Origin: Poteriospumella lacustris
Lineage: Eukaryota; Sar; Chrysophyceae; Chromulinales; Dinobryaceae
DNA: 23,923 nucleotides
Assembly (NCBI GenBank): GCA_008000375.1
Contig: SMOI01000438.1
Span: 1-23,923, forward strand
Reading direction: 5' to 3'
The translations under genes were made by a program, and so were the position numbers. The notes under the pieces were generated by a model that searched no databases, was not told where the DNA came from, and saw only the letters and a list, made by a program, of their open reading frames with translations. Of the stretch, positions 1-7,881 are shown in pieces. Every line of letters starts with the position of its first letter. Position 1 is the first letter of the stretch.

Positions 1-1030
1 TTTTGCGTCTGGGGGCGGTGTTTGCCGCCCTGCATGTGTGAGACGCTTTAACGACGTGGGGGGGGGGGGGTGGGGGGGGGGGTGGGGGGGGGTTGGGTGG
101 TGGTGGTACTGGTCCTTGGCTTTGTTTCCTTTTCTTTCCCCTCGAATGCGTACGTCCTCCGTCTCCCGCTCACCAATCCCCCAACGTTACCCCCCTAAGA
201 TCTACATACGTCTTCGTGACCTGCATAATCGGTAATGGTTTCCAGTTTTTCAACTTGTTGTTTGGTTTAGCCCTGTTTTAGTGTAGATTGACTCACTGTG
301 ACACGCCGCGTTGATCGATCCTCTTTTCTGTTTTCTTTTTTTGTCTTTGTCATGTTCTCCCTCGTCCTTTCCCTCTACCTTCTCTGTCTCTGCCTCTTCC
401 TCTGCCTCTTCTGGTGTCTTGATCGTCCTGTGGGTGGTGCACCTTCTGCCTCTTTGTTTGCCCTTTCTTTTCTCCCCTCTCCCCTCTACGTGCTCTTCTG
501 CTTTGAAACCAACATAATACCTGCGGGGCTTCATTCACGTGGGAAGCACGACGGGGACCAACCCACATCGTTCGCCTGGTGCCGTTGACGGTGCAGGCGG
601 ACGTCATGTCTCGTCGTCGTCGTCGATTTTTTCCATGTTGTGGGTCCTTTGGCCGCCTCATCAATACCGTCTGATCAGAAGATCCCACACATAATACTCC
701 ACTCCCTGCTCTTTGCCGCCCCCCCCCCCAGACGCATCTAATTAATACTTAAGGTTCCATTACACCTCAGACGCACACCTTTGCGTCCTGCGGGCTTGAC
801 TCGTTAGGGGTGTGTGTTCATGCATCATTTACAACTGACAAATAGATTCTCCGGTAGCTGGCGACACGGAATGGTATGGAAACGTTCAACAACGGAAAGA
901 ATGCAGTATGTTCGGCGAGAAGATATGGGAGTGAACGATATTGGCCAAGTGACGGACGGCGAAGTGACGAAGGGAGAAGACATTGGTGGTCAGTTCCGCA
1001 GGTAGGCGGCGCCGCGCCGCCAGCAGTGGT
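1..1030. other. Gene-less low-complexity stretch
   Basis: No supported gene. It contains a G tract near 58–92, a long pyrimidine-rich tract (about 320–500) that opens compositionally driven ORFs on both strands, a C11 run at 719–729, and a GC palindrome-like patch at about 1005–1021 just beyond the methyltransferase stop. The part next to 1030 is the likely 3' flank of that gene. Nothing here resembles a protein family I know. Confidence 0.6.
58..92 (+). repeat. Poly-G tract
   Basis: Nearly pure G over 35 bases, interrupted by single T residues at 71 and 83. It could form a G-quadruplex on the + strand, but homopolymers this long are also prone to length errors in sequencing. Confidence 0.9.
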
Positions 1031-1919
1031 TCAAGTGGAGTTGGGGGTGACTTTGGTGCCTTGATACAAGAAATACCCACCAGGAGAAGCGTCATTGGGT
1101 CTACCAATTGGTCTTCCTAGCTCTTTGTAGTCGGTAGCGACACCGTTCCAACCAAAAGGTTGAAAATAGACGGCTAAGTCATCATGACGGAAACGCCACG
1201 CACCGGTACGAGCAGCTCGATAATGGGTAGCAAAGCAATCCACCAGCAAATGACTTCCTTCCGCGGACAAGGTGGAGACCAAGCGTGCCAAGGTTTCCAT
1301 TTCCTCATCCAACAAGTACATCGTCAAACCTTCCAAGATCCAAATCGTTGGGCGTGTCGGATCGAAGTGGTACTTCGTCACCAGTGTGTCCGACCAAGAG
1401 GGTAAACTTAAATCCACTTCTACCTGATAATATACAAACGGAGATTGAATAGTGGCTCCTGCTTCTTGCAAGGCATTCAATTTGAAGTGAAAGATCTCTG
1501 GGAAGTCGAGTTCAGTACTGGATTTCTCGGTCGACACTCGTCGATAAACGCCATGGGCGAGTGTCCAGACCAGCTCCTAACACACAAACTTGTTGTACCT
1601 CTGGATGTGCTTGCAAAATGGAGCAGACACCATGATCAATTCGATTTGTACGAATTGCGAGAGAAGTTGCCAAGCGTTGACAATAAGCCTCCCTATTTTC
1701 GGGGGTATCCTTATCCGGGCGCTCCTTAAAATACGCATCTTCCATGAACTGAATCCATTTCGGGCCCACCTGTCCACCCAGCATTTCTGCGTAGGGATCG
1801 TCGAAAACTCTTTCTCCGGGACCACGCTTCATTTCCATTCCTCGCAAGGACGCAACACCGTGAGCGGATGCGCTGACTTTGTTGCGTTCAGGATCCTGAT
1901 GAGAACACGTTGCGGCCAT
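1031..1919 (-). CDS. SAM-dependent methyltransferase (LCMT/PPM1-type), one frameshift
   Basis: Two overlapping reading frames, 1919–1512 and about 1537–1031, together cover one class I methyltransferase of the leucine carboxyl methyltransferase/TIGR00027-like family, roughly 290 residues, a normal length. Seen in order: an N-terminal VSASAHGVASLRGMEMKR segment and VFDDPYAEMLGG, then the SAM-binding glycine motif VCVLGAGLDTRPWRL, the acidic loop ELDFPEIFHFK, and WILEGLTMYL with a typical Rossmann C-terminal half. The break falls between GLDTRPWRL and ELDFPE: the first frame stops at 1512–1514, while the second carries the next conserved residues without loss. One indel repairs it, and no plausible intron fits, because the only GT–AG pair would be 21 nt and would remove the acidic motif. 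The start at 1919 is the first Met before the conserved region. Family members methylate carboxyl or hydroxyl groups of proteins or small molecules; the substrate cannot be inferred. A sequencing error and a recent pseudogene are both possible. Confidence 0.78.
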
Positions 1920-1979
1920 GATAATGCGAATAGGTCAGGTTGAACTCTTTCTTTTCTGACTCTTTCTGTGCACCATGCA

Positions 1980-2819
1980 CTAACTGACACCTATTGTGTT
2001 GACGGACAGCTTCGTGAATAATCCAGCAAATATACCCTCATTCCATGTGTACATATTCCTCAAAGGCCGCATTTGGCAAAAGAATCGACAAATCTCTTTG
2101 TAGCCCAATAAATTGTACGGCATTTTACCATCTCTTTGTTTCATAATTCCTTTGCGTTTTTTTGCTCCAATATCTCGTTTGTAAGCAGCAACTTGGATCT
2201 TGACGGCTGTGTCAACTTCCTCCGGCCATGGGAAGCCTTTTTTATCCATTGATTCGTTGTCAAGAGCATGCCACCAAACCAAAGCAGACTTATAGTTTTG
2301 ATACGTTTGTGCCGACACTGTCACTTTGTCTTGTCCTGGATTAAGTGCATCACTGTTGCCGTTTCCTGCATTCAGCACTGTACCATTTGCTTCATTTGTC
2401 GATGACTGTTGTCTCTGAATAGATTGTGTTCCTTCACCCTCAACATCACTTTCTTCGGCAACTGTACCATCGTCGATAGCCGTGACATTGTCAACGACGG
2501 TTTCTTCATCGTCCGACCGTTTTCGCTTTCGACTGGGAAGAGTGTCATCGATTGAAATAGCCCCAAATAGTTTGGTGGCTATATTCACTGATATAGGCAA
2601 TTTCAGTTTATATACCTTACTTGCCTCACCCGTGTGTTTTAGGGGTATTCTATTCTCGCAAATGAATGCCTCTTCGTGGAGCTCCGGAAACTTCAACAAG
2701 ATTTCAGTCATCACCTTGCATTTGGACAAGTATGTTTTCTTGGACTTCTCCAAAATGCATCGGTCTCGTTGCCCACGTACAACAAGATCCAGATGAGCTA
2801 CGGTCATCGACTGGGTCAT
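1980..2819 (-). pseudogene. Crypton-like tyrosine recombinase, N-terminal part only
   Basis: An open frame of 279 codons. Residues about 20–100 hold a Lys-rich KSKKTYLSKCKVMTEILLKF helix region. Residues about 100–165 are a low-complexity acidic/Ser/Asn linker containing a likely nuclear localisation signal, RKRKR. Residues about 165–260 resemble the core-binding (SAM-like) domain of Crypton and related tyrosine recombinases: a YQNYKSALVWWHAL helix, a YKRDIGAKKRKG stretch, then GKMPYNLLGYKEICRFF. The frame ends just after FTKLSVNTIG, where Crypton proteins continue with the first catalytic Arg; no Arg, His or Tyr catalytic box follows. The remaining 3' part is absent, and the adjoining sequence is the 60-bp leader of the methyltransferase gene. 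It is therefore a 3'-truncated element that cannot code a working recombinase. The assignment rests on motif memory and needs a profile search. Confidence 0.55.
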
Positions 2820-3100
2820 TCGATAATAGCTATGGCGGCGTAAATATTTGTGATTTCTCCTTCACCGATCTCCTTCACCTTCAGTGCCCCACTTCACTGT
2901 ACGGACGGACACGAAACCTTTGGATTGACAGTGGTGGAACCCCGTGTAGTTCTTCACAACACACTTTCGAAGTTTTCGCAAAACCACACATTTCAGTGCG
3001 AAACCTGACCAAAACCACACCCATCTGTGTAGTGGTTTCACACACACACTCACTCAACCGTCGGACCGTTTCAAAACACACTTCGGTAGGTTTTACTGTT
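2820..3100. other. Upstream flank of the Crypton-like gene
   Basis: About 280 bp between the Crypton-like start codon and the left terminal repeat of the transposon. It is CA/GAAA-rich with no protein similarity that I recognise. It probably represents the old 5' end or promoter of the Crypton-like element, into which the 2.88-kb transposon inserted. Confidence 0.4.
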
Positions 3101-3145
3101 CTCACCGACCGCACAAATCGGAAACGGGCGTAATTCGGTAACGGC
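3101..3145 (+). repeat. Left terminal inverted repeat
   Basis: 45 bases identical to the reverse complement of 5935–5979. The match stops abruptly on both sides: outside lies ...TACTGTT, inside ACCGCCC. This defines the element's left edge. Confidence 0.93.
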
Positions 3146-3300
3146 ACCGCCCAGAAGAGCACCGTCAGCGCTTCCCAGCACCATCAAGTATTCTTGCAAA
3201 ATCTCGTGCCCTACTTGTTTGTTTTTTAATCACAGCATAGATTTGAATTCCTTACACTGTTATCTATGCGAATCCGTGATTAATTGTGCAAACGTTTATC

Positions 3301-5406
3301 ATGCTTGCAAACTTATCAGCTGTGGACCAGCCGATGACCGACGCCAAACGTCGTTGCCAACAGGCCATCAAGCTCATGCAAGGACGCCGTAAATTGAATC
3401 GGAAAGAGGCGGCTATTGAAGCCGGAGTATCCTACGGGACACTCTCCAGGTAAGAAGTCTTGCAATAATGAAAGAGACATGCTTGACATACTTGCGCTCG
3501 TATCATCAGATTCATCTCCGGAGCTCGTGTGGGCATTCGTGGAAGAAAACCTCGTTGCAGTGAGACTGGACAAAACATTGTGGCGAATATTGTCCAAAGC
3601 TCCGCAATGTCGCTGGATGCGAAATCGGAAGCCGAAGTCCTTGCTCTCTATCAAAATCGAATTTTGGTTGAGAATGGTTACAATACATACGCTGATTTGG
3701 ACACATTCGCCAAACTCAGCCGAAGAAGTGTTGGTCGGTACATGGAAAAGGCTCAGATGACTGAACGGCAAGGAAAAATTAAGCCGGAAAGTCGCGTGGA
3801 ACCGTTCCTTAACATTAGAAATGCGATATCGAAGGCTGCCGGCTTGGCCGCGACGACTGAAGTCTGCGCGACGGAGAACATCTTCAGTGAAGATGAGGTG
3901 GGAATTTTTTTGTTTGGTTGGCACCAAACCTCAAAGGCACCAAAGTTGGTATCAACCCAGCAAGCAGACGCCTTTCTTCGCCAAAACAATGTCAGCTTGT
4001 CCACCTCGGAGGACAGCGATCAACAACGCGCCGCCCATATTGGTGCTACCTTGCAGGCCCACACCGGTAGACTTACTTCGTACTACCTAAGAATCGTCGA
4101 TTCCAATTTTCCAGAATGTTTTAAAAGTTCTGATTCTACGGTTCACAAGCCGAGAATCTGGAAGCTCAATGCGAAGGACAATTTCTTCGTGGTCACCTGC
4201 CATCCCAGCGTCACCGATACCACCGTGTGCGAGTACATATCGAAAATCATTTCGCACCCAGCTATATTTGATCAACAAGATGCTGCAGTGCAGCGGGATG
4301 TGAGTCACCTACACCTCACCAAGCCGGTTGATACCGTGGCTTCTGATGACGACAATGCTGGTATTACCATCCCGTCGGAGACTCATGCTGACGGTAAGCG
4401 TCATTTATTGGCGACTGCTCGTAATTTTGAAGCTCACTTTGTCGTGGTTACAGAAGAACAAGAAATTCGAGAGAAACATAAGTGGACAACACTGATACGC
4501 GATGGGGCATTCGGGCAGATCAACATTGGTCCAGAAATGGACAAGTGGAATAAGGACCATGGCCGGCACATGTTTATGGCCAAGTGGTCTGCAGGCTGCT
4601 CAATGAGCGAAGCCACCAATGATCTGGGCTACATGCACAGCATTTTGCACAAGTTATTTACGAGCAAAGACTTTCGTTGCCACGAAAGATCTGACCCTCC
4701 AGGGGAGCTCTACAGTGCTCTGAAGACCTTCCGAAACACCCATTTGACACCTGCATCTTTTCGCACATATTGGAAGTGCATTTGCGCAATGGAGCTATTT
4801 ATGAACAAAGCCTTTACACCAATGACCGTTCAATCGGCATTGAAGAAGGGCGGCTTTGAGGGCGATGCAATGAATGCTACCACCATTCTTGCACACAACC
4901 CCGAATTCACCAGACTTTCCGTGGGCCAATCTAGCGAGTTGTTGCGACTTATCGACACAGTTTTGAAGCCATACTGGTGGCAAAATGGACTTATTCACGA
5001 GTCTGTCTTTGATGAGCTGTTTGAAGGGGACGATGATATTGATACGCTGAACAATGTGCGAGCTGGAAAGCCCTTAAACGATCTGGCAACAAATCGCCAA
5101 AGATTCATGATGGACAACCATCACCTCTGGCAAGCAGAGATCAAACGACGCCGTGATGCAGAAGCTTGCGCAGCTGCCGAAAAAGAGAGAAAGAAGCAGG
5201 AACAAGAGGCCAAGGAGTCTCAACAGCCAATCAAGATACGACGCTGTCTGCAACCGGGTTGTTGCACAACCATCGATATCTCCACCATCTCCTTGAAAAG
5301 GGCGAACGAAAAACTTTGGCGAAAGTGCCAAACGAAGCGTTGTGCATTGTGGTGCTGTCCTGATCATATGTCGGCGATGGACAGCCATGCCACGGTATGT
5401 TCGTAA
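3301..5406 (+). CDS. Transposase, HTH + DD39D core + C-terminal Cys/His cluster
   Basis: Two exons, 3301–3449 and 3510–5406, separated by a 60-nt intron (GTAAGA...CAG), giving 681 aa. Exon 1 holds a Psq/Tc5-like helix-turn-helix (residues about 13–50; RKEAAIEAGVSYGTLSR). The splice joins it directly to a FISGARVGIRGRKPR tail typical of such DNA-binding domains. The inferred catalytic acids are D178 (FSEDEVGIFLFG, like the pogo DETGF box), D381 (LIRDGAFGQ) and D421 (SEATNDLGYMH), leaving 39 residues between the second and third. Residues about 560–620 are a charged Ala/Lys/Glu coiled coil. Residues 629–680 contain nine Cys and two His with spacing suggesting a RING- or treble-clef-like zinc fold. 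The HTH should bind the terminal repeats and the core should cut and join DNA in the nucleus. Start: the first Met of the spliced frame. Frame and length look intact, so activity is possible. Confidence 0.82.
3450..3509 (+). other. Intron of the transposase gene
   Basis: 60 nt, from GTAAGAAG to CATCAG. Exon 1 contributes AG and exon 2 contributes A to one Arg codon, giving a continuous helix-turn-helix followed by the basic tail. The unspliced frame reads into stops, so removal is needed to include the DNA-binding domain. Confidence 0.82.
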
Positions 5407-5422
5407 GAACGATGCCGCGATG

Positions 5423-5442
5423 TCTCCATCTGATGATGGAGA
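5423..5442 (+). other. 8-bp stem hairpin just after the transposase stop
   Basis: TCTCCATC and GATGGAGA form a perfect 8-bp stem around a TGAT loop, beginning 17 bases after the stop codon. It could be an mRNA 3' structure; no function is known. Confidence 0.6.
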
Positions 5443-5810
5443 TGTGCCACGAAACTACCTTCATGTCATTTCCTTCTACTGCTCGCCATCTGCTATGGAG
5501 GAATAATCTTTGTAATAACCACTAACACTCTTGCAAGGGTCAAACCCGTACTTGTCCTATCTGCTATGCGATAATGACTTGTCCTGGTCGCATTCCAACA
5601 CAAGCCAGCACTATTTCATGATCGCCACACATGCCCATGTGCTACGAAAATGTCTTCATGTCACTTCCTTCCATCGTTACCCAACTGCTATACAGGATAA
5701 AGAGCACCAAAACTCTTGCAAGGGTCAACCCGGAATGTGGACTAATGTTGTCGCAATTGAGGCGCAAACCTGCACTATTTCGTCAAGTGCAGCATGATTC
5801 ACGCATATTC
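5442..5810 (+). repeat. Imperfect ~190-bp direct duplication in the transposon tail
   Basis: Copy 1 runs about 5442–5637 and copy 2 about 5638–5810. Shared blocks include ATGTGC.ACGAAA, CTTCATGTCA.TTCCTT, ACTCTTGCAAGGGTCAA and GCACTATTTC, with indels between them. Both copies sit between the transposase stop and the right terminal repeat, so they may be subterminal repeats of the element. Confidence 0.7.
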
Positions 5811-5934
5811 ACCAAAAGCCAATATCGAAATAACTCTACCATATCCGTTGTGGGCTCTGGATTGCACTGGTTCAAGAGAAAAGGCCACGAATGTGAGGAT
5901 TTTCATGTCAGGATCTTGCCGCTGTTGCGGGGCG

Positions 5935-5979
5935 GCCGTTACCGAATTACGCCCGTTTCCGATTTGTGCGGTCGGTGAG
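5935..5979 (-). repeat. Right terminal inverted repeat
   Basis: Exact reverse complement of 3101–3145 over 45 bases, ending in GGTCGGTGAG and followed by TGTT, which also precedes the left end. Confidence 0.93.
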
Positions 5980-6544
5980 TGTTTGGAAATGTAACGGCTC
6001 GCGTCGTTAGGAACATGAAACGCCTAACGGACTTCAATCCAAAGCAGTCAGAAGCTCGTCGTCGTTCGGACTTGTCTAATGCAGTAGTAACTCTACCTCG
6101 CCAAGGCAGAGAGTTCCTGCCATCACTTATCACTTTGTTTACCCACTTTCCTCTGTCCACAACCAGTCGTTCAGTGCCACCCTTGTAGCAGCAGGAGCAT
6201 TCCAGTCACCAGTAGTTCTGTAGTCCAACCAAGTTGACCAACGACAACGTGGTCCGCCAACCAACCAACACGAGTATCATAGCTGTCCAACTTCCGAGTA
6301 ATCATTACTCTAATTAAACTCTTGGTTACCTAACTCCTTAGTGTTTACCTGTTGGCGAAGATCGTTCGTTTTATAGGAACATCATTGACTAGGTCGTAGA
6401 AGCGTTCGACCCATCGGCCAGCTCACAAGGACTGTATCTAATAGATACAGGTGACTGGATAAGTTACCGACGGACAGACATCGAAACAATTACTATCGTT
6501 CGTGAGCGTTTCGCGTTTCACCGGCGATTTGGCGAGGATGTGAT
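5980..6544. other. Region without a recognisable gene between transposon and Harbinger-1
   Basis: About 565 bp without a supported gene. It should continue the pre-insertion flank and contain the unidentified left edge of Harbinger-1. I found no clear inverted repeat pairing it with 9218–9590. A short perfect hairpin lies at 6432–6450. Confidence 0.5.
6432..6450. repeat. Perfect 8-bp inverted repeat
   Basis: CTGTATCT and AGATACAG separated by AAT. Possible protein-binding or cruciform site near the left part of Harbinger-1; the role is unknown. Confidence 0.5.
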
Positions 6545-7698
6545 TAGGCGAAACAGCTGTTGAAGTCGCGAACAGCTTCTTGCAGCGAGATGTATATGTG
6601 AAACAAATGAAAGACGTTGTCTTGGGGATTGCAATAAAATCATTAACGATCAAAGAATTTGCAACGTCTGAACCAGAGCTGATACTATATCAAGAATGCG
6701 GGAAAGCACTGACGGACGGAAACCTTAATCGCATCCTTAAAGAGTGGTTTATCCGCAGAGCTGGCATTCTTCGACCTCACTGCCTGCTTTCTCCAGTGAT
6801 TGATGACTAAACAATGTCCGACTTATCGGAAGCATTTTCTTGTACGACGGACAAAACGAAGGTTGAAGCCACATACAGCGCAGCAAAAACACTTCAGAAA
6901 GAGTGCCGCAAGTGGACGGCAGCGTACGACAAAAAGAAGATAAATTTGGGATCAGGATTCAACAATGATACCACTTGCCTATCGGAAGTGCTTCAAGAAA
7001 ATCCAGTCGGAGAGAATTCGAAGCAACTACCAGAAAGCTGTGTCCAAAGCCTTTCGTGAATTGAAGGAGGAAACCACTGATATTGAGGAGAAACAAGCGA
7101 GGGCCAAGATCGAGTCGGATAAGAAACCTCAATATGATCAAAAGTTGGCGAACTGGAAATCCGACAGCCTGCCAACATTTTGGTTAGCATTCATTCTCCT
7201 GGCCCCCCTGGACTACGATTACCATCCCTTGTACCCGATTCCGCGGAAGCAATAGCTGGCAAAACTACAGCCGGTCGGCGATTTCTTCGTGGGATGGAGA
7301 AAGACAGTCGATCATACAAAGGTGGAAATGAAGAAGAAACTGCACATCCTTCAAAGAGGCCGTGTGTAGTGGATCTTACAGGTGAAGTCACGCGCGGAAA
7401 TGAAATCATTCAGTCCATTGCCATGAGTTATGCGCGTAGCGTTGAACTTCGAACGTTGAAAGAGCGAAAGGAAGCATAGGGAGAAATACTTAGCTTTATG
7501 CAAGGACAAGAAAACCAAACTGATTATCAAGGATATCTCATCAGCTATAGAAATACGATTACTGCAATCGCCAATTTCTCCATGCTTCCGAATCAAGTGG
7601 CATCTCAAACGACTCCACCGAGCTCACCAGAGTCTGAGACCTCATCGACATCTGGGTCTTCATCATCGTCGCCAAATTCTCGCGCTGTGGGGAAGTGA
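6545..7698 (+). pseudogene. Broken second ORF of Harbinger-1 (accessory protein)
   Basis: Coding-like fragments in two frames make one broken gene. Frame 1 runs from about 6545 to a TAA at 6808–6810 and on through MSDLSEAF to about 6960. Frame 2 (about 6965–7170) continues with YRKCFKKIQSERIRSNYQKA and a Lys/Glu-rich helix ending near LPTF. Frame 1 then resumes (SIHSPGPPGLRLPSLVPDS) to a TAG at 7477–7479 and continues past it through NQTDYQGYLISYRNTITAIA to a Ser/Pro tail ending at 7698. At least two frameshifts and two internal stops are visible. Harbinger elements normally carry a transposase and a separate DNA-binding helper; the position convergent with the 7882–9217 transposase supports that role, but I see no clear Myb/SANT motif. 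No function is assigned beyond probable helper. Confidence 0.5.
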
Positions 7699-7715
7699 CA
7701 CCTCATTCCTTGTAT

Positions 7716-7754
7716 AGCATTGTATTCCTTGGAAGTGAAGCATTGTATTCCTTG
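7716..7754 (+). repeat. Short direct repeat between the convergent Harbinger-1 genes
   Basis: The 16-mer AGCATTGTATTCCTTG occurs at 7716–7731 and again at 7739–7754, in the space between two converging 3' ends. Confidence 0.75.
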
Positions 7755-7881
7755 TTTATTGCATGACACGTTTTCGGCCACTGTAGTTTTCCTCGGGAAT
7801 ACATGTAGTGTAAGTGATTAGCTAACAAATCACGAAGTAAGTCGAAACGTTGACGCACCATGTTTGAGTGGTGCGTCATGT

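Larger units (their letters stand above)
3101..5979 (+). mobile_element. Complete TIR DNA transposon, pogo-like transposase
   Basis: A 2879-bp unit bounded by perfect 45-bp inverted repeats (3101–3145 and 5935–5979). The left end reads CTCACCGACCGCAC inward. The four bases outside the left end and outside the right end are both TGTT, a possible 4-bp target duplication, although a 4-bp match can arise by chance. The interior has a ~155-bp leader, one spliced transposase gene (3301–5406) and a ~530-bp tail with a diverged direct duplication. No inactivating mutation is visible. Perfect terminal repeats and an open frame suggest recent insertion, in contrast to its decayed neighbours. The superfamily is inferred as Tc1/mariner–pogo-like, although pogo elements normally duplicate TA. 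Confidence 0.82.

Noticed and set aside
250-688. Overlapping charged ORFs on − and Leu/Cys-rich ORFs on +
   Set aside because: They follow directly from the pyrimidine-rich composition; no start context, motif or splice pattern supports a gene.
1497-1517. 21-nt GT–AG candidate intron in the methyltransferase
   Set aside because: Far too short, and removal would delete the conserved ELDFPE acidic motif. A frameshift explains the data better.
2860-3162. Short − strand ORFs upstream of the Crypton-like gene
   Set aside because: Low-complexity CA/GAAA-rich sequence, crossing the transposon terminal repeat; not credible exons.
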